Below are positions 23,820 through 30,754 of a stretch of DNA of 44,823 nt, piece after piece. The stretch's first letter is position 1. Each line of letters opens with the position of its first letter. The position numbers and the translations under genes are program-made. Source of the DNA: Chloroflexi bacterium OLB15 (GTDB taxonomy: Bacteria > Chloroflexota > Anaerolineae > Aggregatilineales > Phototrophicaceae); NCBI GenBank assembly GCA_001567085.1, contig LMZS01000168.1:1-44823 (forward strand), written 5' to 3'. The notes under the pieces were generated by a model. That model saw only the letters and a list, made by a program, of their open reading frames with translations, had not been told where the DNA came from and did no database searches.

Positions 23820-26291
23820 TCAGGCAGGGCTGCCTACAGCATCCGCAACCCACGATTTACCACACGCCGAAACCGTTACCCCTTCCAAACTACCGCCCAG
23901 CACTTCGATTTCCGGCGTCCAATTTCCGGCACTATCGCGGCTCTGGCGATAGCGCCCCCATGCCCGGCCATTTGACCAGAAGCAGGTAAAAAGGTTCGGA
24001 TCGCTGCTGGCATCTATCACCGGATTAAAGCTAAGCGTTCCCTGATGCACATCGCCATGCTGGCCGCTAAGCGCCAGTAAGACCGTCCAGCTAGACATGG
24101 TGCGGGCGTAGTGATGCCCACATTCAACTTCGTCCCAACGGCTGCGGCGCACGCCGTCGTGGCGCGCCTGCACAGACTTGATGATTTGCAGCGCGTCTTG
24201 CAGCCATCCGTTGTAAATCAGTTCAGCGGCGACGTGATACTCAACCCCAGTCCAGACCTCATCAGAGTAAACAAACGGGAATGTTGGCCGCCCACCGTGT
24301 GGCCAGGTGCAAAGCAGCAACCCTGATTCGTCGTTTAACACATAGGTGCGCTGGCAGTTCGAGTGGTTTTGAAAACCCACCAGATAGTTGTAGTCAAAAA
24401 TGCGCTTGATCGCCGTGCGGATGTGTTCCCGCGGCAGCAGATCGCCCAGCCCCAGCGCGTGCGCGTGAAGCTGCCCCAGCAGTTGGTCTGATAAACACCC
24501 CTGCCCGTGCTGGTATTTATAGGCGTCTACATCTTCAAGGTACTGGTTGTAATATTCGCCATTCCAGCACAACGCATCGAATTTGCTGGCGCTGGCTTCA
24601 AACGCCTGATGGCAGCGTTCGGCAACCTCTGGCTCACCCAGCGCCTTCGCCATCTCTTCAACCGCGCGTAAGGCGGCCATGTAGTAAATATTGCTCAGTG
24701 GGTTGGGGCCGTAAAACTCGATGTCATAGGTGTTATGCTGCTTGCCATCCAGCACAAAATCGTGATCGGTGTCCCAGTGTGCGCCAGCGAAATCCAGCGC
24801 TCGCTTCACCGCAGGCCAGATACTTTCCAGCCATACCCGATCCCCGCTTAACTGCCATTCGCGATAGGCGCGTAATACGCTGCCCATCTGCCCATCAACC
24901 GCAGGCTCTGCTTTGGGCTGATCAGCCCATGTCCATACAAAGGTTTCGCCCAAAGATTTCAGATTGCGGAAGGTCATATAGCCATCATCTTCGGTTTCAA
25001 TCTGAAACTCGATCCGCCGCATCTCTCGTTCCAGCGAAGGGAACAGGAAGGCGAGGCTGTAGGCATAGCTCCAAACGTGGGTACAGGTTCCGGCGCAGCT
25101 TCCCCCTGTATCGAAACAGCCTTCCCAGCCGTAAAAACGCCCGTCTTCCAGCCAGAAACACGTATTGCTGCGCATCGGCACGATATTCGCTGAAATGGTA
25201 TCCAGCACATAATCGGGCAGCGTGCTGTTGAAAAGGGCATTATGAAATTTCTGCGTGTCTGCATAGAGGCGCGGTTGTTCGCTAACTACGTAGGTGGCAA
25301 CCTCCCACGCATCCGCAAAACGGGTCGCATAATGATTACGAATGGTTGGCCTGGCGCCCGGCTTCACCGTTTGTGGGCCATGCCAACTGTTATGGCGATT
25401 CGGGAAATGCCATGTGATCCAGAACGGATAAGCGCGCGTTTCTCCCGGTTGCAGCGTATCTACAATGCCAAGCGAACCAGTATCTGGCCTGCCATCTGGA
25501 GATTCCACTTCATAATCGAGATCGGTCAGTAAGCCATCATTAGCAAGATCGTCCCAGAATTCTTGCAAGAAATCCCACCACCCGCTGCGCAGCCACTGCG
25601 GCTTTACGGTGACATTTTCATGAGTAGTGACCAGCCCCATGCTGCCAAACATGAAATCATCGGCGGCAATTCCAGAAGCATCCATGAAAATGCCGCGTAC
25701 TGCTGCCTCGTTACGGTATTGATTCCGCGTTTTCCCCTGCTTGCTGCGGGCAATATTCATAAATGGATCAAACTGTACACCGCCCACCGCGTTACACAGC
25801 GATCCCACCAGAGTCATTGCCAGCGGCTGATCTGAAATATTGGTCACGCTGTAAGTTAGCGAGGCGCAGGGGATGCCAGAGTCTTCGGGGTTCAATGGAA
25901 TAAACGGGGTGTAAGCTTCCAGCGCCACCCGCACAGGGATATTAGGATCATCAAGCTCAACATGCGCGAATGGGTATTCACCGCAAAATTGCACGTTGGC
26001 GAAACGCGGAAGCCCCCCGTTCTGCGAGGGATGATAACCGTGCGAAAGATTGAACGGCGGTACTAATGCCCCTTCTAGTACGCGCAGCACTGGCGCTTGA
26101 TCGCCCGCCTGCACGCGGATAGCAAAGAATGTGTTCGGCAGCATATTGCGCTTGGCAGGGGCGTTAAAAATTTCCCAGTCCCGCAGTTCACCGCGCGCGC
26201 CTAAAGACACATTTCCTGTGCCAATGCCGCCTAGAGGAAAGGCCAGAGCTGTTGCTGAAGCATCAAACGTCTTTTTATGCTGATAACCCAT
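23820..26291 (-). CDS. GH116 family glycoside hydrolase
   Basis: An 823-residue enzyme of the GH116 family (beta-glucosidase/glucosylceramidase GBA2-like, DUF608 catalytic domain). The N-terminal beta-sandwich begins 'FPLGGIGTGNVSLGARGELRD' in two overlapping pieces (FPLGGIGTGNVSL, GARGELRDWEIFN). The (alpha/alpha)6 domain spans about 350-760. Candidate nucleophile E390 is in 'GRFYGWEGCFDT' and candidate acid/base D523 in 'QHNTYDIEFYGPNP', by analogy with characterised GH116 enzymes. There is no signal peptide, so it is cytoplasmic. The DUF4185 gene starts 20 bp downstream. GH116 includes beta-glucosidases, beta-xylosidases and, as I recall, D-arabinan-associated members; with GH172 and DUF4185 beside it I favour a beta-D-arabinofuranosidase role. 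Confidence 0.85.
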   Translation of the reverse strand: MGYQHKKTFDASATALAFPLGGIGTGNVSLGARGELRDWEIFNAPAKRNMLPNTFFAIRVQAGDQAPVLRVLEGALVPPFNLSHGYHPSQNGGLPRFANVQFCGEYPFAHVELDDPNIPVRVALEAYTPFIPLNPEDSGIPCASLTYSVTNISDQPLAMTLVGSLCNAVGGVQFDPFMNIARSKQGKTRNQYRNEAAVRGIFMDASGIAADDFMFGSMGLVTTHENVTVKPQWLRSGWWDFLQEFWDDLANDGLLTDLDYEVESPDGRPDTGSLGIVDTLQPGETRAYPFWITWHFPNRHNSWHGPQTVKPGARPTIRNHYATRFADAWEVATYVVSEQPRLYADTQKFHNALFNSTLPDYVLDTISANIVPMRSNTCFWLEDGRFYGWEGCFDTGGSCAGTCTHVWSYAYSLAFLFPSLEREMRRIEFQIETEDDGYMTFRNLKSLGETFVWTWADQPKAEPAVDGQMGSVLRAYREWQLSGDRVWLESIWPAVKRALDFAGAHWDTDHDFVLDGKQHNTYDIEFYGPNPLSNIYYMAALRAVEEMAKALGEPEVAERCHQAFEASASKFDALCWNGEYYNQYLEDVDAYKYQHGQGCLSDQLLGQLHAHALGLGDLLPREHIRTAIKRIFDYNYLVGFQNHSNCQRTYVLNDESGLLLCTWPHGGRPTFPFVYSDEVWTGVEYHVAAELIYNGWLQDALQIIKSVQARHDGVRRSRWDEVECGHHYARTMSSWTVLLALSGQHGDVHQGTLSFNPVIDASSDPNLFTCFWSNGRAWGRYRQSRDSAGNWTPEIEVLGGSLEGVTVSACGKSWVADAVGSPA

Positions 26292-26338
26292 ATCCTAAAC
26301 CTGTTCTTAACTGTCCCGTTGTAAAGCGTTATTCCTAA

Positions 26339-26986
26339 TCACCCTTCCGATGATTGTTTGGATCGGAAGGCGGCGATGCGTTCATCCACTGTAAAGGCGG
26401 CCATGATCACCCACAGGGCAGGGATCATCAGGATCAGCGCCCCTTTGCTAACCCAGATTGCCCATATCCCTATTCCAGCCAGCATCAGCAGGCCAAGCCC
26501 GATAATCGGATAGCTAACCCCCAGCACCAGCGCGTTATGCCAGGCCAGCTTACCCGTTACTTTCAACTGTGATGGGGTAAAGAAGGCAAATACCCCGATC
26601 ATCAGCAGTGCAAACACGACGATTCCGATGAGAAACACCACGATCAGCGGCACGCCGCTAAACAACAGCGTCGCCGCTGCTGCCGATCCTGCCCACACCA
26701 GAAAAACTGTATACAGGGTTGTGGGGTAGGCGAACGCATCACGCAGGCGCGGGGCATTTTCAGCCACCTGCCGCGCCGAGATGTTGATCATGCCTGCTAA
26801 TACCGGCACTACCGGCAGCGTTGCCCCTGCAACCGCCAGCAAAAGCCCGTTGGTCAGCGCCAGGTAAGCAGGCAGCAGCGCCAGCGCAAACAGAATATTT
26901 GCCAGCGTCCAGCGCGGAAGATCAAAAAAATAAGCAATCAGCGCGCGGCCCAGTGGGGTTTCTGAAAGCGATTGCAGCAGGCTCAT
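26339..26986 (-). CDS. YesL/DUF624-like membrane protein
   Basis: A 215-residue integral membrane protein with about five or six helices. It begins 'GRALIAYFFDLPRWTLANIL', and other segments include 'LLLAVAGATLPVVPVLAGMI' and 'ILMIPALWVIMAAFTVDERI'. Layout and context resemble YesL (DUF624) proteins, which sit in sugar-uptake operons of Firmicutes and Chloroflexota and have no proven biochemical role. It starts 6 bp after the stop of the MalG-type permease and precedes GH116 by 47 bp, so it belongs to the operon. It may assist transporter assembly or form an unrecognised component. Family call is tentative. Confidence 0.6.
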   Translation of the reverse strand: MSLLQSLSETPLGRALIAYFFDLPRWTLANILFALALLPAYLALTNGLLLAVAGATLPVVPVLAGMINISARQVAENAPRLRDAFAYPTTLYTVFLVWAGSAAAATLLFSGVPLIVVFLIGIVVFALLMIGVFAFFTPSQLKVTGKLAWHNALVLGVSYPIIGLGLLMLAGIGIWAIWVSKGALILMIPALWVIMAAFTVDERIAAFRSKQSSEG

Positions 26987-26992
26987 GATGAT

Positions 26993-27874
26993 CTAGGTTT
27001 TCAAACCTGTCGAAACAACGCTCCTGATGATGTATTTCTGCAGCAGCAAGAAGACGATCAGCACCGGCACAATCGCCATCGTCAGCGCCGCCGCAATCGG
27101 CCCTAAAGCGCCTGCGCCATACTGCCCGCGCAGCAACGTCAGGCCTACAGTGATCACCTGAAGTTGAGGCGAGTTAATCATGATCAGCGGGAAGAAATAG
27201 GCGTTCCACATCCCCACGAATGTAAGAATTGCCAGCGTCGTTAGCACCGGCCCCGAAAGTGGCAAGATGATCCGCCAGTAAATTGTGAAGACGTTAGCCC
27301 CGTCAACACGCGCGGCATCTTCAAGTTCGGTTGGAATGGTCACGAAATACTGCCGCAGCAGGAAAACACCAAAGGGGTTTATCAGTCCGGGCAGGATCAG
27401 CGCCAGATGGGTGTTATATAACCCCAAATTCCTGACCAGGATGAACAACGGCACAATCGTGATCTGCCCCGGAATCATCAGCGAAGATAGCAGAATTACA
27501 AACAGGATGTTCTTGCCGGGAAACTGTAGGCGCGCGAAGGCGAAAGCGGCCATAGAGCAGGTAATCAGCTGCCCGATGGTAACGATGACTGCCAGTTTGA
27601 CCGAGTTGAACATGAACAGGTGATATGGCACCTGATTAAAGACTTCCTCAAAATTTTCGAGGCTGGGGTTTTGCGGAAACCAGCGGGGCGGCAAAACAAA
27701 TACTTCGGTGGTTTTGCCAAATGCTGCCGAAATGATCCACATGAAGGGAGCAATCATGAGTAGTGCTCCAACCCCCAGAATCATCAGCGTAAATATCGTT
27801 CCCCATGGAATCGGCTTGCGTCGCTTTTGCAGTTTTACTGCTTCAGTATTTTGTGCTGCTGCCTGTGTCGCCAT
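26993..27874 (-). CDS. sugar ABC transporter permease, MalG type (locus B)
   Basis: A 293-residue CUT1 permease with six helices. The EAA loop is 'ELEDAARVDGANVFTIYWRI'; the N-terminal helix is 'TLMILGVGALLMIAPFMWII'; the C-terminus 'KYIIRSVVSTGLKT' is typical of MalG. The open frame extends upstream to 28057, but ATG 27874 is the right start: it has AAGGAAC about 8 nt upstream, begins the usual basic N-terminus, and lies 11 bp after the repaired stop of the MalF-type gene. The longer N-terminus would overlap that gene. It works with the MalF-type partner and a shared ATPase not encoded here. Cargo is inferred to be oligosaccharides made by the secreted DUF4185 enzyme. Confidence 0.9.
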   Translation of the reverse strand: MATQAAAQNTEAVKLQKRRKPIPWGTIFTLMILGVGALLMIAPFMWIISAAFGKTTEVFVLPPRWFPQNPSLENFEEVFNQVPYHLFMFNSVKLAVIVTIGQLITCSMAAFAFARLQFPGKNILFVILLSSLMIPGQITIVPLFILVRNLGLYNTHLALILPGLINPFGVFLLRQYFVTIPTELEDAARVDGANVFTIYWRIILPLSGPVLTTLAILTFVGMWNAYFFPLIMINSPQLQVITVGLTLLRGQYGAGALGPIAAALTMAIVPVLIVFLLLQKYIIRSVVSTGLKT

Positions 27875-27885
27875 CGTCTTGTTCC

Positions 27886-28790
27886 TTATTGATAGAAGAC
27901 CCAGCGGCGGCTTAGCCGGAACTGGATGGCGGTTAGGATCAGAATGATCACAAACAGTGTGATCGCAATCGCAGAGGCGTAGCCATATCGAAGAAGCGGA
28001 AGCCCTGTTCATACAGGTACAGCACGATAGTACGGGTCGCATCACCGGGGCCGCCATTGGTCAAAATTTGCGGTTGTTCAAAGATTTGCAGCGCGCCAAT
28101 CACGCTGATTACAGTCAGAAATAAGATGGTTGGTGAAAGCAGCGGCAGGGTAATGTGCCGGAATTGTTTCCAGACACTGGCACCATCCACCTCAGCTGCT
28201 TCATAGAAATCTCTGGGAATGGCCTGCATGCCGCCCAGAAAGACCAGCACGTAAAAGCCAACATTACGCCAGACATCGGCGATCATGATGGCGAATGGGG
28301 AATAGGTGCTGGAATTGAGCCAGGGAATACGATCAATGCCCAGCAGCCCAAGATAATAGTTAAACGGCCCAAGATCGCGGTGAAACATGAACGTCCAGAT
28401 GATAGACACCGCAACTGCCGAAACTACGAAGGGAAAGAAGAAACTTACTTTAAAGAAACTTCTGACCAACCCTGGCATCTTGCGATCTAGCAGCACCGCC
28501 AACGACAACCCTAAGATCATGTTGGTAGGTACGATCATGAACGCCAGCTTGAACGTCGTCAGGTAAACTGCGCCAATGCGCGAGTCGTTAAAAAGCTGTT
28601 GAAAGTTTGCCAGACCAATGAAGCGCGGCGGCGTAAGCATGTTCCAATCGAACAGGCTGATCGCGAAGCTCGCCAACATAGGGCCTACGATGAAAATGAC
28701 AAACCCGACAAATGTAGGCAGGATGAAGGCGTAAGCAGTCAGCATCTCACGCCGTTTCATCGCTTTGTAGGTCATGACTTTATTCGACAT
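27886..28790 (-). CDS. sugar ABC transporter permease, MalF type (one frameshift)
   Basis: A CUT1 permease with helices from 'YAFILPTFVGFVIFIVGPM' onward and the EAA loop 'DFYEAAEVDGASVWKQFRHI'. The raw frame stops at 27948 after an implausible tail (RLRSHCL). Adding one base near 27982-27984 ('FFDMG' then 'YASAIAITLFVIILILTA') restores the final helix and a normal C-terminus ending 'RRWVFYQ' at 27886, about 301 residues, 11 bp before the MalG-type start. The repair is convincing because the restored helix is exactly what the family has. It follows the binding-protein gene across two strong hairpins. If the frameshift were real the transporter would be dead, which the intact neighbours make unlikely. 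Confidence 0.88.
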
Positions 28791-28819
28791 AACAGAATCC
28801 TATGGTGAAAGTTCACCCT

Positions 28820-28898
28820 GTTCACATCCCTGTAAAGCATAAAGCTTTTGGCCTCACAGGGATGTGAACCCTTTCCCCGGCAATCTACCGGGGAAAGG
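28820..28898 (-). repeat. two tandem hairpins between binding protein and permeases (locus B)
   Basis: Hairpin 1 is a perfect 14-bp stem (arms 28820-28833 and 28856-28869, GTTCACATCCCTGT type). Hairpin 2 is a perfect 11-bp stem (arms 28870-28880 and 28888-28898, CCTTTCCCCGG type). There is no T tract, so they are likely RNA-processing/stability elements that protect the binding-protein message, as between malE and malF in enteric bacteria. Confidence 0.65.
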
Positions 28899-28922
28899 AA
28901 TATCATGAATTACAGGTGAAAA

Positions 28923-30221
28923 CTAGCAGGAAACCACACTCATCAGTTCGGTTTGGGCTGCATTCATCGCATCTTCAACGGACATTTCGTTTGCCATGGC
29001 CAGATCGAGGTAGCGAATGAAAATGCTTTCCAACTCATTGAAGCGCGGGGGCGCGGTTACTGGGCGCACGCTGCCATCCAGCGAACCGTAGAATGCGCTG
29101 TAGTTAGCGGGCGGGAATTGGGACAGCCCTTCGGAAACCGAGCGTGAAGCGGGGATGTTACCCAACGGGCTGCCGCTGTCAACGCTGGCGACCAGACCCT
29201 GCTGTACTTCGGCGCTGGACATGTACTTGAGGAATTCCCACGCTGCGGGAACGTTCTGCGAAGATTGGAAAATACCGAAGCCGTCCACACCAAATTCGGT
29301 GGTGTTATCGGGGTTGCCCGGCCACAGCGCGATATCGTAATCTTCGAAGCCTTCGCGGTACATGCCGCCCGTTGCCCAACGGCCAGCGCCAAACATACCG
29401 ATTTCGCCGTTGATGAACTGAATTTCGGTGTTGGTGATGGTGCCCGGAGCCGGGGCAATTTCGTAGGTGTAAACCATGTCATAGATGAACTGAATGGCAT
29501 CCAGCACTGCCGGATCAGTCAGATTCGGGGCGCAGAAGTCATCGGTCACAATATCGGTGCCATTGGCGAAAACCCAGGGCAAGGTGAAGAACATTGCGCC
29601 GCCGCTGCCGCTGAAGCCATACTGATCGTTGTTACCGTCGCCATCGGTGTCTGCCGTCAATGCCTGGGCAGCGGCGAGGAAATCATCGCGTGTCCAGTCA
29701 TCGCTGGGGTAGTCAATGCCGGCGGCATCAAACATATTCTTGTTGTAGTAGATGACCATGTTATTCCATGAATAAGGCAGGAAATACAGCGAGTCATCAA
29801 TTACAAAGCCATTCAGCAGGTTCTCAGCAGTATCAGCAAAATAGGGTTCCAGCAGTTCTGCATCCTGCTCAACGAGATCGTCCAACGGCATCATCAGTCC
29901 CAGATCCACCAGGAAACGGACGCCTTCGGTCGCCACCCAGATGATGTCTGGCTGTTCGCCACCGGCGATCAGGGTCGCGGTGCCGTTCAGATAGTCAGAC
30001 CAGATTACGCCGGGAACACCGATCAGATTGACGTTAATATCAGGGAACTGCTCGTTGAAACGGGCAACGTGTGCTTCCCAACCAGCGCGGGTTTCTGTGG
30101 TGTTGTCCCAGAATACGAAGGTAATATCGCCGCTTGGGGCATCTTGCGCGGACACTACGCCGGTAACCAGCATAGTGAGACAAAGTAATAGCACCAAGAA
30201 TCTAAAGCTAGACTTAAACAT
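28923..30221 (-). CDS. sugar ABC transporter substrate-binding protein (locus B)
   Basis: A 432-residue extracytoplasmic MalE-like binding protein. The signal peptide MFKSSFRFLVLLLCLTMLVT ends at SAQ, and no lipobox is present. Family patterns are 'GDITFVFWDNTTETRAGWEA', 'FPDINVNLIGVPG', 'PDIIWVATEGVRFLVDLG', 'YFLPYSWNNMVIYYNKNMFD' and 'EIGMFGAGRWATGG'. The insert 'TADTDGDGNNDQYGFSG' looks like a calcium-binding loop seen in many relatives. ATG 30221 is preferred because GAAGGAGAT lies 7 nt before it. It is the first gene of the long minus-strand operon and directly follows the promoter/operator region. Substrate is inferred to be D-arabinan oligosaccharides. Confidence 0.92.
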   Translation of the reverse strand: MFKSSFRFLVLLLCLTMLVTGVVSAQDAPSGDITFVFWDNTTETRAGWEAHVARFNEQFPDINVNLIGVPGVIWSDYLNGTATLIAGGEQPDIIWVATEGVRFLVDLGLMMPLDDLVEQDAELLEPYFADTAENLLNGFVIDDSLYFLPYSWNNMVIYYNKNMFDAAGIDYPSDDWTRDDFLAAAQALTADTDGDGNNDQYGFSGSGGAMFFTLPWVFANGTDIVTDDFCAPNLTDPAVLDAIQFIYDMVYTYEIAPAPGTITNTEIQFINGEIGMFGAGRWATGGMYREGFEDYDIALWPGNPDNTTEFGVDGFGIFQSSQNVPAAWEFLKYMSSAEVQQGLVASVDSGSPLGNIPASRSVSEGLSQFPPANYSAFYGSLDGSVRPVTAPPRFNELESIFIRYLDLAMANEMSVEDAMNAAQTELMSVVSC

Positions 30222-30440
30222 CCTTACTATCTCCTTCAAAGCAAACGAACCAAATGAATTGGCATTAGCGTGAATATGCCAGTCCTGCGCCTCGCCTCCC
30301 TTCTTCTATCGCCGACCAACAAAGGAGCGATATTTCGATACGCGGCAGCATAATTTATGGCAGTTCATCTGCTTTTTATGGAGAGATGTGGAAAAGGGAT
30401 TTTGTGCCATAAATATACTTCGCATCTATCTACCTAAGTA

Positions 30441-30469
30441 AGAGTAAACGATTTCTCACGCTTAGTCAA
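30441..30469 (-). promoter_or_regulatory. candidate promoter of the locus B operon
   Basis: On the minus strand, TTGACT (30464-30469), a 17-bp spacer and TACTCT (30441-30446). The -35 is good and the -10 weak. The proximal operator copy fills the spacer and overlaps the -10, as expected for a repressed promoter. Confidence 0.45.
30442..30457. promoter_or_regulatory. LacI-type operator O1
   Basis: GAGTAAACGATTTCTC is an imperfect palindrome centred on CG (five of seven pairs match), the form bound by LacI-family repressors. An exact inverted copy occurs at 30550-30565. It overlaps the candidate promoter of the operon whose last gene is a LacI regulator. Confidence 0.65.
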
Positions 30470-30549
30470 AGCGATTTGTGCGGATTACCGAGAACGCGGG
30501 GAGAAACACGCGCAATTTCCTTGCCCGTTTGTGAAAAATAACATCAATC

Positions 30550-30565
30550 GAGAAATCGTTTACTC
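30550..30565. promoter_or_regulatory. LacI-type operator O2 (upstream copy)
   Basis: GAGAAATCGTTTACTC is the exact reverse complement of O1. The centre-to-centre distance is 108 bp, close to a whole number of helical turns, so repressor looping between the sites is plausible. Confidence 0.6.
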
Positions 30566-30678
30566 ATATGCGCGAAGAATATATAAAGCCCCGCCGCGCT
30601 GCTTCATACACGCCGGTTTAGGGCATCACTGCGGTAAGCTGCCGGTTGCAGCGTCCTGATTTTGGTCACCGGGTGGGC

Positions 30679-30721
30679 AATACAAAATAAACAGGACATG
30701 CTTTTTCAGGCATGCCCTGTT
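30679..30721 (-). terminator. Rho-independent terminator of clpB
   Basis: On the minus strand, a 12-bp stem (arms 30690-30701 and 30710-30721, one G-U pair) with 8-nt loop, followed by TATTTTGTATT. It lies 34 bp after the clpB stop. Confidence 0.85.
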
Positions 30722-30754
30722 GGTAAATGACTAACATCCGGCTGAATCTACAGC

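Larger units (their letters stand above)
30240..30678. other. regulatory intergenic region upstream of locus B
   Basis: This region of about 440 bp contains no gene that I can support. It holds the promoter and the two operator copies listed separately, a 5' leader of about 200 nt before the binding-protein ATG, and nothing else recognisable. Confidence 0.5.

Noticed and set aside
22800..23853. Longer start at 23853 for the DUF4185 protein
   Set aside because: The extra 18 residues (Cys-rich) overlap the GH116 stop and precede a normal signal peptide starting at 23799.
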